Under the pieces are notes generated by a model. That model was not told the origin of the DNA, did no database searches, and was given only the letters and a program-made list of their open reading frames with translations. A stretch of 64,000 bases of DNA from Bidens hawaiensis (lineage: Eukaryota > Streptophyta > Magnoliopsida > Asterales > Asteraceae): contig JAIQDT010005477.1 in the NCBI GenBank assembly GCA_021521415.1, positions 62,001 to 126,000 on the forward strand. The letters run 5' to 3'. Shown here one piece after another: positions 44,944 to 57,751 of the stretch; position 1 is the first letter of the stretch, and each line of letters opens with the position of its first letter. The translations under genes were made by a program, and so were the position numbers.

Positions 44944-47188
44944 GTATCTGTAATGCCCGCTAATTATTCGGTTTAAGGATTTTCAGCATGTAGAGTATGT
45001 ATGTTTCTCGGGAGTTATCCGGTATCTTTCGTTGGCCCGACCATCTTCTTGTTACGTTAAGTTATCTAATCTTTCCTTCCAAGTTGCCATATCCCTTAAA
45101 CTTGAAGGGCTAGTGTGTAACATATTATTTATATCATAAAAAAATAGAAAATCCAAACCCTAGCCCCCATTCAGCTCCGATCGGACAAGAGAACCCCCTC
45201 CCTTCGCGAATTCCTTCTGTGCAGCCAAGATTAAACCGTAAAACTTCAATTCAAGGTCGGTTTTATGATTCCCCATGTCTTTTACACCTTAATTGATCTT
45301 TACATTAACATAAAATAGTCATGACACTTCTTCATAGATGCCAATCTCTTTAGCTCATGCCACGTGTCCCTCCTCAAGCCAGCTGCCTCAACCTATTTGC
45401 CTGCGTGCATACTAAAAGTCAGCTACGCTGAGTGAGTTCTAGTTAATCAATTAACATACATTCCACTCATACCATACTCATACGTGTCCGGAGATACGCA
45501 TTCATACCTTATTTACTATCACTTCTTTCATACCTACTTTACATACATGCATACGTTCTTACATACTTTCTTTCATAAAACCCTTTGGTATACCATAAGC
45601 TATTCTATCTTAAACATAACAGATATTATAAGGTTCTGGTCCCTAACATCACAGATATTATGAGTCCCTATCATCTAAGATATTATGAGGGTCTGGTCCC
45701 TGACATCTCAAAAATTATAAGGGTCTGGTCCCTTCTGTCTTGAATAACCATACCTTTATGATACGTGCATACTTTACATGTCTTTTAATTATAAATATAT
45801 ATACAAACTCGTTCATACAATCATTATGTAACAATACATTCAATACACAATCATACACGTATCATACACTTACTAATCAAGTAAGTGTATTATCTACCAT
45901 ATAGGAGTATGCACACAGCCCCGAAAATATTATAGATAAAGGGGCTAGAACTCACCTGGAGTCGGTTTCTCTCGCCGTTAATGGTAATACCCTTCCTTAG
46001 TTGTGCATAGCTAACTGTACAATACATTAAGCGGGTCAATTATCCATTACTACTACTTACTACATCTAAGTTAATGAAACCCTCAACGAACGGGGGTCCG
46101 GGGGCAGCGCCCCTGGTAGCGGGATCTAGGGGCGGCAGCCCCTACCAGGGTCCAAAGGGCAGAGCCCCTGGCTGGGGTTGAGCTCAGAAAAATTTTATTT
46201 TCATTAACAGTGCTTTAACAAAAATGCATCAGATCATAAATTTCATGAAATTTCGCATGGAAGAATTTCGCTTCGCATGACTTTTCGCTTCGCATAGCTG
46301 TGCGATGCGAAATATGATTTCGCTTCACACGGCTTTTTCGCTTCACGTGACTTCTTTTTTTTTTTGCTTCGCATGACTTTTTTTGCTTCGCATGACTTTT
46401 TCGCTTCGCATAGCTTTTTCGCTTCACGTGACTTCAGTTTGTATGTCGAAACCGGCTAAAAACTTAACCATTTAAACCGAAACCTACCTTTTGCTTCGAG
46501 TTCGGTTCGGATCCGAGATGACTCGAGGATCTGGACGTGATTCTTGGGGTTTGATGACGTTCACACATGAGGTTCTTTCTTCTTTTAGTTCAGGATTGGT
46601 TTCGGGTGTTAGAGAGAAAGTGTGTGTGTTTCTTGAATGTGGGTTTGTGTAAAGAAATGGAATGGAGAAGAAGATGGATATATATAGAGGGTCTAAGGGC
46701 CCCACCACCCACTTCCCATTCCAACCAAAATCTTATTCCAAACCTAAACATGCACACAATTAAAATAATGACACACAGTTAATAATAAACTTTATGTTAT
46801 TTGTTATTTAACAGAAGTTGGATGTTACAGTATCTGTAATGCCCGCTAATTATTCGGTTTAAGGATTTTCAGCATGTAGATTATGTATGTTTCTCGGGAG
46901 TTATCCGGTATCTTTCGTTGGCCCGACCATCTTCTTGTTTCGTTAAGTTATCTAATCTTTCCTTCCAAGTTTCCATATCCCTTAAACTTGAAGGGCTAGT
47001 GTGTAACATATTATTTATATCATAAAAAAATAGAAAATCCTAACCCTAGCCCCCATTCAGCTCCGATCGGCCAAGAGAACCCCCTCCCTTCGCGAATTCC
47101 TTCTGTGCAGCCAAGATTAAACCGTAAAACTTCAATTCAAGGTCGGTTTTATGATTCCCCATGTCTTTTACACCTTAATTGATCTTTA
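43241..47188. repeat. Tandem duplication spanning the junction of two LTRs
   Basis: The segment from about 43241 to 45301 is repeated from 45302 to about 47188. It covers most of LTR-1, the GTATC and the first 350 bp of LTR-2. The second copy lacks about 120 bp (the part after the GCGAAAT repeats) and has scattered substitutions. The junction shares a few bases (TTTA/ACAT), suggesting microhomology. Confidence 0.85.
44205..44365. repeat. TTCGCTTCGCATGACTT short repeats
   Basis: About six irregular copies of a TTCGCTTCGCATGACTTT unit, with a GCTGTGCGATGCGAAAT inverted partner, lie here and again at 46246-46434 in the duplicated copy with different unit number. Frames at 44175-44390 and 46215-46427 (Lys/Ser/Cys/Ala repeats) are by-products. 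Confidence 0.75.
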
Positions 47189-48822
47189 TATTACGCGTAT
47201 TGATCGATAAACGACTTGTTTTAAGTTAACCGGGTGGCTGTCCAATTGAGCATTTCCATGACTGTTTTGGTTGAGGTTTTTGCACCAAAATCTTCCTAGG
47301 TATGTCTAGTATAACATACTTAATTATCATGTTCATAGGTGTTCGTTAAGTTGATCAACTAGTTGTAGTTTGATTGTTATGTTCGGTTGACTAGAATTGT
47401 AGTTTGGCGCGTTTAACGCGAGGGTTGAAGTGATTAATGATCAATTCAGCTCAGGGACACTTGGTTTGATGTACGGGCTGTTGAAAAATCATTTTTATAA
47501 GTTATGGGGCTGAATTTGTTGTCGGTTACTCCAACGGGTCGGTACAACGCGCAATTTCGTTTATTGAGTAGTCGATGCGTTGTACTTGCGAATTACCGAC
47601 CCATTTGACTCGTGTAGCGTCGTGTGGACTTGTTGGCTGTGATTTTATCATGTTGGGTCCACACGGGGCTGAGTTGGATGTTAATGGCCTAATCGACCCT
47701 TAAACGCGCGTATTGGCATCACCTAGTGCTTCCGGGGGTAATTTGGGATTTTTTTATTCCCGGGAGTGTCTGAGGGTCGATTTGGTGAATGTGAGGCCTC
47801 GGGGGCTGTTGTGAATTAGTTTGATGAGGTCGAGGCTTTAGGTGACCCGAACCCCGTTAGAACGTCTCGTAGGGTAAACGAGTCATCTTGATATCATTAG
47901 TATTGATTGAATGTAAACCGACAGGTGTTTGAGTCTTGGGATTACTTAGGGATCATCTGGCTTGTGGTGAATACGTGTCTTGTATCAGGTGAGTTCATGA
48001 TGCCCCTTTTAACTCTTTTTAAGTTTTGGGCTATCATGCCCACCTAAGTGATTTTACTTGAGGAAACGTTTAAACTATTTTATATAGGCTTGCTAGTATA
48101 TGGTAGGCCTTGGGATGTTATAGTATGTATATATATATTATTGTATAGCCTATATTTGGCGATGTTGTAGTCGTATCGACTACGGATGTTGCGTATGCCT
48201 ACTTTGTGTTTGCATACGTTGATGAGATGTCACGTGTTCGGGTTGTACGTTTGCTCGACCCTGATGTTATTATTTGGATGTTATATATATTTATATATAT
48301 ATAGGGATGTACTTATAAGGATGTTTATATATATATGTATATATATATATATATATAAGAATGATCATTTATCAATGATGATGGCTTAACTGATGTACTC
48401 CTTTTACTATTAAACTTTTGGAATGGCTACCATGATTATTACTTATTGATGTTACTTTTTTAAAACTTGAACTCACTCAGCTCAAGCTGACTTTGTGTAC
48501 ATGTTAGTGTGAGTTTCAGGTTAGGAAGAGGATGTCTTATCGCTTGGACGTGCACGAAGCTACTTGGACAATGAAGGGCATACGTGGATGGAAGATTTTA
48601 TTTTTGAACATTTTATATTGAAAAGTTTTATAAATATAATTAAAATGGTTTTGGGCAATATTCCCGGGATTTTGGGAACTTATTTTATTATTTATGGTTT
48701 CTGCTGAATTATATTCTGAGATGTTTATTTTAAATGGAAGGAACCGTTTTCAAGTTTAAATATTTTCTTAAGTATTTTGTATGAATACCAACTGTAGGGT
48801 TCCCGGGGTTCAGGACCTTACA
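44949..48822 (+). repeat. Solo LTR, forward (LTR-2 of a head-to-head pair), enlarged by the duplication
   Basis: It starts TGTAATGCCCGC and ends GTTCCCGGGGTTCAGGACCTTACA, related to the inverted start of LTR-1, and is flanked by GTATC (44944-44948 and 48823-48827). CAGGTGAGTTCATGATGCCCC near 47988 and GAACTCACTCAGC near 48470 mark the sense strand as plus. Without the duplicated 1.9 kb it is about 2 kb. TA microsatellites lie near 48280-48360. No gene. Confidence 0.65.
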
Positions 48823-48827
48823 GTATC

Positions 48828-49379
48828 CTATCGAGCAAACTTGAAATTTATCATGTCAGTGCGTTTGCTCGATGGACTTAACTTGAAATTTATCATTACA
48901 ACGCGTGACCTCGAAATACTTAAGATGGTTTCACATTAATTATGCTCGAGCAACAAATCTATGCTCGAAAGACTTAAGAAGTGTTTCAAGGCATTTATCT
49001 ATGCTCGATTATCAGAATCATGACATCTGTACTTGATATACTTAGAACATGTTCAAATATCACTTGTGTGTGCTCGAGGAGCAACAAAAGCAAGTTCAAA
49101 CACAGACTCAAGTTCAAACACAGACTTAAAAGTAATCAGATCTATCAAGTAACCACACATTCAAGCATTCAAACATGAGCAGTCATCAAATGTCATATTT
49201 CACACACACATTAACAAGCATGATTCAATCAATCAACATAGTCATTCGAGCATATATCACCAAATCATGCAACTTATCATAGTGAGCAACATAAGATAGT
49301 CGGTAAGCATCTCACCTATGCACACAATCAATCAGATTTCATCAGCATTTATCATACCTAGGCATTTTAACAGAAAGTG
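48828..49379 (-). repeat. Distal part of the TGCTCGA array, post-pol spacer of Sirevirus B
   Basis: Several TGCTCGA/ATCGAGCA motifs occur at 48830-49080 together with TTGAAATTTATCAT repeats. The array was once continuous with the motif cluster at 40088-40945 apart from later insertions. The rest (49080-49379) has no feature. Confidence 0.6.
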
Positions 49380-52300
49380 AAACTTAGTTTTATCTTAAGG
49401 TTTGGTGAACAGGTCAGCCAAGTTATCCGATGTATTAAGCCTTTTTCATTTCTATTAAGCCTTTTTCACTACAATCCCTAATAAAATGATCCCTAATTTC
49501 AATATGCTTAGTTTTAGAGTGTTACACTGGATTTTTAACAATGGACATGGCAGCAGTGTTATCAATTAAGATAGGAGTAAGTAAGAAATTCAGACCATAG
49601 TCCAGCAGTTGATTTTGTATCCATAGAACCTGTGCGCAACATGCCGATGCAGCAATGTACTCAGCTTCAGCAGTTGAGATGGACACTGTAGTCTGCTTCT
49701 TGCATTGCCAAGACGCCAACCTGTTTCCTAGAAACTGGCAGCCTCCTGAAGTTGATTTCCTACTCATATTGCAACCATCATAGTCACTATCTGTATAGGC
49801 CATCAAATCAAAGGAGGGTTCTTAGGGTACCAAATCCCCAAATCTGGTTTTCCTTTAAGATATCTGAATATCCTCTTCACTGCCAACATGTGGGAGACCT
49901 TTGGATTGGCTTGAAATCTTGCACATATACACACAGCAAACATAATATCTGGCCTAGATGTTGTTAGATACATAAATTATCCTATCTTGGCCCTATATTC
50001 ATGCTGGTCCACTGGCTCCCCCTTCTCATCTCATCAGGTACCATCTTCTCATGTGTGTCCATTGGTGTGGACACTGTCTTGTAATCCTGGCACTTGAATT
50101 TGTTGAGAATGTCTTGAACATTTTTGCTTGATTAATGAAGATGACATCTTTCTTCTACTGTACTTGAAGTCCAAGGAAGAAGTTCATTTCTCCCATAGAA
50201 CTCATCTTGTATTTTGATTTCATCACTTGTTCAAAGTCCTTACACATTTGTTCATTTGTTGAACCAAAGATGATGTCATCAACATACACTTGTACAAGCA
50301 GGAGATCTTTCTTCCATCTCTTGTAGAACAGAGTCTTGTCTATGGCTCCACGACAGAATCCATTGTCCAATAGGTGATTTGACAACTCATCATACCAAGC
50401 TCGAGGAGCTTGATGTAGTCCATACAATGCTTTACTGAGCTTATACACCTTGTTGGGATGGATTGGATCTTCAAATCCATGTGGTTGTGCCACATATACT
50501 TCTTCATCTATCTTTCCATTCAGAAATGCATATTTCACATCTAATTGATAGACTTTGATGTTCATGGATGCTGCATAAGCTAGAAAGATTCTGATAGCTT
50601 CTAGTCTTGCAACAAGAGCAAAAACTTCTTCAAAGTCCACTCCTTCTTCTTGTAAGCACACTAGAGCTACCAGTCTTGCTTTGTTCATAATCACAATCCC
50701 TCTTTCATCCTTCTTGTTTCTGAAGCCGCATTTGGTTCCAATTGCATATTTTCCTCTGGGTTTGTCAACCAAATCCCAGACATGTAAGTCTCTGAACTGA
50801 GCCAACTCTTCCTGCATAGCTTCCACCTAGTTGTTGTTTTTCAATGCTTGATTTATGTTCTTTGGCTCAACTTGGGACAAGAAACATGCATAAAGACATA
50901 TGTTTTCTCTGTTAGAAGAACTTCTTGTCACTCTTTCATGCAAGTCTCCAATGATGTTTGATGTGTTGTAAAACACACGTATTTTCCGCACGTTTTATCT
51001 ACGTATTGTAATATATTTTATGTGCTTTTACTTAATTTATATAGGTTTTACATATATTTAATAATCATGTAGGTTTTGGGTTACAAGGAAGAGAAACCGG
51101 GCTTTTGGAGTAGTTTACGAGCCTTTTACGCATATGTTTTCAAGTAAAAACTTAAGGCCCGGTCCGTTACATCATGGAAAAGCCCAAGCCTACTATTATA
51201 TTATATTATAAAAAAGAAAAAAAAACCTACCAGCCAAGGGAGCTGGCCGATCGCAGCAGGCAGTAGGAAGGAAACAAGGGGCAATCTTTTTTCGGCTTAG
51301 GGTTTGATCGTGTGGCGGCTAGGGAAGGAAGAAGGAAGCAAGTGCAAGCCTCGGGATCATTCTCCATTGATTTTTACAGCCAATGAGCAGCCCGGAACAG
51401 CCATATCCTTTCAATAATTTCATTGTTCATCAACTTTGATTTTCTTGTTTAATTGTTAACTAGTTTTACAATTACTTGAAAGATTGATTTGTTATTGATT
51501 ATTGTTGATCATTGAATGTTTGTTAAGATGATTGGTATGAGTTTAATGATGTGTTTATTAAATGTTCATGGCTGTTCAAAAAGTATGAGAGTCTAATCTT
51601 GTTAGTTCTACCTAGGGATGATGTTAATTGTTAGGTTTTGATAGGTTTTATGGATTGTTTGATTGATAGACCTTAATTGCTATTGTAAAGTTTGATTTAG
51701 ACTTGAAATAGGTTGTGTTTATGGGCTGAAAATTTTGGTGATTCATTGCATAAACCCCGTGTGTCGGTTGATTAGTTTTGTATTGATTGATCAATGCATT
51801 GTTTGATTCTAGACTTTGTGTTTTGGGTTTGTTTGCGGTAGGTACCACCGTAGGGTTTTGTTGCGTGATTATTTGGATTAAGTACAGCGGTTAAACACCT
51901 TCTTTGAGACCGAGAGGTGATAGGAAGTTAGGGTTGTCTCATTGCCTTTGCATGCTAGAATAAGGATTTCGCGAGAGCGAGTTCGTTTCTTGTCAGGTTT
52001 TGGTGTTTTGAGCGACTAGTTGATCTATTTCGGTTTAAGTTGAATTGTTCCTCTATCCTTGGTTTTGTAGTATTCATTGCCATTAGGTTCGAGTGTTGGT
52101 GAAACCGAGAGGTGATCTAGCATTAGAACACGTTAGCAATTATTTCTCGGTTTGGTCGTTTTAGCCGATTTTGAGTAGTTAGGGTTTATTGAGTGGGACC
52201 GAGAGGTAATCCAGTGAGCCCGAGCGATCCTTAGTCATGTTATCTTTAGAAACCGGTGTCTTGAAGTCATTCAATCCATTTGCTTGTTAGGCCTACAATT

Positions 52301-54489
52301 TGATTCAAACCTAGGTAGACGTTTTTCTCCATCCTAAGTTAACACAGTTAGTTTGTCGTTAAGTTTTCTATTTTTGGTAAGTTTTGTCAGTCAGTTAGGT
52401 TAGTCCAGTTAAGTAATTAAAAAGCAAAAATCAATTAAATATTATTCTAAGGTAGGTCTTGTCTAGGGTTAGTAATCGGTAGCGTCTTACGTGTCCACGT
52501 GTTCGATACTCGGACTTCCTAGGTCTATACTACTTGTGATCGGTACACTTGCCGGTTGTGTGTGCTTTTAGGATTTTCGTTTTAATATTAAAGCTTAGTT
52601 GTGAGGGTCGTTATTATAGGGTTATTAGACACACATCAATGTTCTCTAAAGGATGATTTCTTTCAACAGATGAACTTTGAACAACTTGTTGTACTGTAAC
52701 TTCTGTTTCAAAATTTGTCGTGTTCAGGTCATCAGTTTCAGTTTCAGGTGTCTATTCATATTTGAGTTTGGTCATTTGCGGATGATGATGCTTCATTTGT
52801 TCCAATTTGTAGAGAGTCAAACAGTGACTGAAACCTGTCTTCAGCTCCAATTGTCTCTTGAGGTTGGACTTGTGGCTGACTCTGCACTGGCTCACTCTCC
52901 ATGTCACTTGCTCCTTCATTTGATACTTCAACAGCAGCTTCTTGACCATTCGTCTCTACTTCATTAGTTCCCGGATTGCTTCTTTCAAAGGTGAATCCAT
53001 TTTGTTCAGGAGCAATTGAGGACCATAGCTTGTCCAGATCAAGTTGCTTTTGTTTTCCCTTTTCTTTAATGCTTGTTCTATACATGCTGCCATCCATATC
53101 TTCATTGTAGATTTTAAATGATTTGATCATCTTTTCCAAGTCAAAGAGCCACCTGGGTCCTTCAACATTGTTAAAATAATTTTCATTGAAGATTATGCCA
53201 GATGACTCAATGACTACCATGTGCTCCTTGACATAGACTCTGTAAGCCTTTGAATGAGAAGAATAGCCCACAAAGAAGCATTCCGAAGATTTTGATTGGA
53301 ATTTGTTGAGATAATCCTTTGTGTTCAATAGTGAGCATCTACATCCAAAAGGCTTCAAGAACTTCACATAAGGTTTTCTTTTAAAGATAATCTCATATGG
53401 AGTCTTGTTTTGAGTCTTGTTCAATAGAACCCTGTTTTGCACATAGCAAGCAGTGTTAATAGCTTCTACCCAGAAGGTAACTGGTAGATTTGCATCAGCT
53501 ATCATGGTCCTTGCAGCTTCAATCAGTGTCCTGTTTCTTCTTTCTGCAACACCATTCTTCTCAGGAATTCTTGGACCACCGTATTGTTGAAAGATCCCTT
53601 TAGAAGTGCAAAATTCTTCCATCAGTCCATTCTTGAATTTTGTACCATTGTCACTCCTAATCACTTTCACTCTAAAAGCTAATTCTCCATTTTCAACACA
53701 TAAGTCTTGATAAGTTCTGGAGTTTCATCCTTGCTTCCCATGAAGAATACCCATGTAAATCTTGAATAGTCATCAGTGATTACTAGACAAAATCTTTTCT
53801 TGCCAATGCTTGGAACACTCACAGGACCAAAGAGACCCATGTGAAGTAGTTTCATTACCTCATCAATGGTATTGATCAATTTGCTTTTATGTGAGGATTT
53901 GTGTTGTTTTCCCTTGAGCCATGATGAAAATTTTTCTTCCAATTTGAATTCTCTTGTAGGAAGACCCACAACATCTTCACCTTTCACCAACTTGTTCATG
54001 TTCTTCAGATTGACATGACACATCTTCCTATGCCACAGTTTTAATTCATCCTCAGTGGCCCTGGAGATAAAACATGAACCACCTCTTGGATATTGCAGTA
54101 TTCATTCTCAACTCATAGAGGTTGCCATTTCTTGGAGCCATCATCATGATCATTTCAGGTGGAATAACAAATTCTGGCTTGAGGATAAGGCAATGTTCAT
54201 CATTGAAGGAAACCTTTTAACCTTTGTCACAGACTTGAGAAAAGCTTAGCGAGTTATATTGTAGTCCTTTAACATGCATCACATTCTTAAAGGTTACTTT
54301 GCCATTGGTGAGAGTGCCTCTTCCCACAATCTTTCCTCCATTCTCATCACTCTCAAAGGAAACTGGTCCTTTATACTTTCTTTCATAATTGATAAGTGCT
54401 TGCTTATCACAGGTCATGTGCCTGGAACAACCACTATCCAAATACCATATATCATTGCAATTCATGGACTGTTCCTGCACAACACACAA
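49380..54489 (-). pseudogene. pol of Sirevirus B (broken; split by a solo LTR)
   Basis: Protease WYLDSGCSRHMTCDK lies near 54405-54450. The integrase finger and core run 54023-52756 with frame changes near 54216 and 53675. The first catalytic Asp of the core is Gly (LLHMGLFGP), while IRSDNGTKF and GVAERRNRT remain. The integrase C-terminal part leads to NHPLENI at about 52645, where an Athila-like LTR interrupts (50959-52638); the frame resumes before 50826. RT 50826-50155 has YVDD near 50280 and stops at LGLQVQ. RNase H (AYTDSDYDGC, STAEAEYIAAS) lies at 49806-49522, and the end (NLADLFTKP) near 49395. Many stops make it non-functional. Confidence 0.85.
50959..52638 (+). repeat. Athila-like solo LTR inside Sirevirus B pol
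   Basis: Ends TGATGTGT...ACACATCA with a 5-bp duplication ATGTT (50954-50958 and 52639-52643) exactly interrupt the pol frame. Inside, ACCGAGAGGT(G/A)AT recurs at about 51909, 52109 and 52199. No internal region, primer-binding site or second LTR is present, so it is a solo LTR from recombination. The lineage is judged from resemblance in style to 62705-64000. Confidence 0.75.
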
Positions 54490-54499
54490 GAGGATCAGT

Positions 54500-57400
54500 T
54501 AGTTTCTGAGTCACAAACTGCATCAGTTTGAAAATCAGAGTCACTTGGAGTTTCAACAGGAGTTGGAAGTGGATCTTCATAGACTACTTCACATTCATCA
54601 TCTTAGTCTGAGTCTACCACTACTGGTGACTTGATGATGTTCTTAATTTTCTCAATCACACAGTCTTTCCATTCATTCAACTCTTGCTTTGACTTCCACT
54701 GATTACCTCTTGGTTCAAATCCTTCATTTAACAAGAATTTTTCATCACCACTTTGGTTTCTCTTTCTTATCAAACCTTTCGTTCTTCACAGTTTTGTTTG
54801 AAACCTGTTCACTTTCCTTGATCTTCAGAATAGTCTTTAGTCTCCTTTCGACAATTAGCTTTTGTTCCTCACAGTCAAAGGAACTTCTTTCTCCATTCAA
54901 GTACTTGTCATACATTTCTTTATATCCATTCATATCAAATCCACTCACCACATCAGGAATCTCAAATGTATCTTCAACAATCTAACAAGAATCATTGTGA
55001 TGTCCGTAGACATCACACTTCTTACACCATACTTTTGCAAAACTCCCCATGTCTCTAAGTATTTTCATGTCCTTGATCCATCACTTGGCTTTGAGAAATC
55101 AAAACCTAAAGAGGCTTTTGGGCATAAAGAAGTGGTGAAGTGCATCTTGATTGGCTTGCTGATGTCAGGGATTCGTGGATACTTTTCGTTCACAAAGACT
55201 ATTTTCTTTAACTTAGATGGATTTCTTGAAGAGCTTGACTCTTATTTTGTTGAATATCTTCTCATTGGAACATAATCAACATCCCCAATATCAAAGAGTT
55301 CATGATTTGAAAATACTAGATAGATTGGAGGATGGGTTTGATCATATGAGGACTTCCTTGAAACATCAGTCTCTCTTGTGATCTTAGATCTGTCACAAGT
55401 ATTAAACACTTGATGTTCTCTTCTCATCTTTTCAAGGTTCTTTTTCATCTTGGGAGTTATCTTTGGCAAATTTGGAATCTTTTGATCATCCTTTTTGCTT
55501 GAGTTCTTCTTCTTTGGTTTGCCTTTTGAGGATTTATCACTGCTGCAACTGCATGTGCTCCCTTCACTAGAGTATTCACTCCATCTCTTCTTTTGTTCAA
55601 TCTTTTTCACATCTTTCTCATCTGTCTTCTCAGGCTCACTCATGACAAACTCTCCATCTATGTTCACATTTAGGTTCTCATATTGTTTCACAAACTCAGG
55701 TTTGTCTTCAAACACAGTCTTGAACTGTTTCAAGCATTCATTCCTTCCTTCCTTATCAACCTTCAATGGATATTTGTCACAAAAAGGTGGTGGCACCTTC
55801 TTGTATTTCTCTTCATCAGTCATCTTATCCACGTACCCAACAATATTGTCTGTAGACACCAAGTTCTTTAGGAAATCCATTTGGATCAACAACTCTGCAA
55901 TTTTGAGTTTCTCATCAGCATACATCTTCTTTAATCCATCAATCTCAACACTCATCCTGGATTGAGTCGTGTAGGCTTGCATACAGTCTTCTTCTAGACT
56001 CTTAATTTGATTTTCATATGTGCCCTCACTTGACTCAAATGCCTTCAGAATGGCCTCTTTTCTTCCACATTCAGTTTTCCACTTTCCAATATCCTGATTT
56101 AATTTATCAATTGTTAATATGAGATCAGAAATAGAGATGTCAGAATGTACCTTAGAACCAGAGGATTCTCATTTCTCTTGAACCTTTTCCATGAAAGCAA
56201 CATTTGCCTTTTCCATTACAGCAACGTGGTTGCTCCAATCAAATTCCCCATCTTGTTTTCCCCTAGTAACAGCTACACTCCCCTAGTCTCTTACTTGATT
56301 CATCACATTAGTATTTCCTCTGTTTTGATTGTTCTGAATCTGCAATTGATTGTTTCTTTGAGGTTGAACCTGTTGTTGCTGGGGTCTGTTCTGACTTTGG
56401 TAAGGATTTTGATTGAGCAACTAGTTTCTTTGTTGAGATCCTTAGTAGGTTTGTTGTTGATTTTGATAGAACTGATTTTGATTAACTTGATTTCCAAACT
56501 ACCTGGGCTGATTACATTCTCTGGTGAAATGTCCAGGTTGTTGGCAGTTGTAACATACTGCTTTTGACTTGTCAAACCCTATTCAGTCATTTGGCCCAGA
56601 AAATGATGATCTTCCTATTCGGTTATACAACCTCTTGCTGCTGACAGCCAACATTGCAGCCTGCCATTTAATGTCCATGTCTTCCAGTTCATCAGCATCA
56701 ATCTGCTCCAAATCTTCCTGCACTACACTTGTATGAATGATATTATTTTCCATAAATGCATTGTATGAGTCAGTGAACAGTGAGAATAAGGCCTGATAGT
56801 CATTCCCTTGGCATGAGTTGTTTTGAACAAAAGGAGGATGTCTACTAGCTGTTGAGGTCACATCATCCTCAATCAATGGAACATTAAACCTTGATTGTCC
56901 TCCACTCACTGAGCCGGATTCAGACGACTCTTCAATAATGGGTTGGTTTGACTTAAGAGAGAGATTTCCCATAGGTGCCACTAGTGCATTTGTCATTGGA
57001 AAGCTGGGCTTCTATTCTCTTATCATATGATTTTCAATCATTTCGTGTTCAGCAGCCTTCAGAAATGCTATCACATCATCAAGTTTGAAGCTGGGAAAAC
57101 TTGCTTTATCTTTGATGAATTTGCTAGCCATGTACCATTCTCCAGACAGTGAAGACAGCAGCTTCTTGTTCAATTCAAAATCAGAAATCAGTAAATCAGT
57201 AGTTCTGATTTTGTTAACAATGGTCATGAACCTTTGCAACACTGATTTTAGTCATTCGCCTTCCTTGAACTTGAAACGGTCAAGTTGCTACTTCAGTCTG
57301 TCTTTCTTGATGCCTCTTAATTTAGTGTTTCCCTCAAACATGTCAATGACCGCATCATACATTTCCTTAGAGATTTTGTGATGATTGACACTGGTCAAAA

Positions 57401-57644
57401 TCTCCCAAGAAAGACTAAGTTTTAGCATTGACAGGGCCTTATCATCCCTTTTCTTCATTTTGAGCTCTATTGTTGCATTATTGTTTGCTGCAGTAGATGG
57501 AACATATTGTCCTTCTCTAATAGAAGTCCAAAGTTCAGTGTCGTTGTAAGTCACAGCGGCTTCAAACAGCACCTTCCACTTGATGAAGTTTTCTTGACCT
57601 AAAAGTCTTGGAATCTTGTTGGTTGAGATTTCTTGATCATCCAT
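54500..57644 (-). pseudogene. gag of Sirevirus B (broken by in-frame stops)
   Basis: The ATG at 57644 begins MDDQEISTNKIPRLLG. A single frame down to about 55242 carries the UBN2-like gag domain (FIKWKVLFEAAV; ELNKKLLSSLSGEW), an acidic EQIDADELEDMDIKWQ segment also seen in A as YDQIDADDMEEMDLQWQ, a CCHC knuckle CYNCQQPGHFTREC (about 56545-56505), coiled coil, and a Lys/Ser-rich part. Stops interrupt at several places, including right before the knuckle (about 56580). A frame change near 55240 leads to a second knuckle CKKCDVYGHHNDSC near 55010. The two-knuckle gag matches element A in architecture. Confidence 0.85.
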
Positions 57645-57737
57645 CTTGTTCAGATTTGAGATTTTACAGTTGAAAATCTTGTAAAGCTTCAAGCTTTAAC
57701 ACAACCTTCAGTCCCGTGCCTTCAGCGAGCTACTCAA

Positions 57738-57749
57738 GCTCTTATACCA
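57738..57749 (-). other. Primer-binding site of Sirevirus B (one mismatch)
   Basis: On the minus strand TGGTATAAGAGC lies two bases after the LTR end. It differs from the standard TGGTATCAGAGC at one base. The leader to gag is about 90 bases, far shorter than in A, and lacks the motif array. Confidence 0.8.
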
Positions 57750-57751
57750 CT

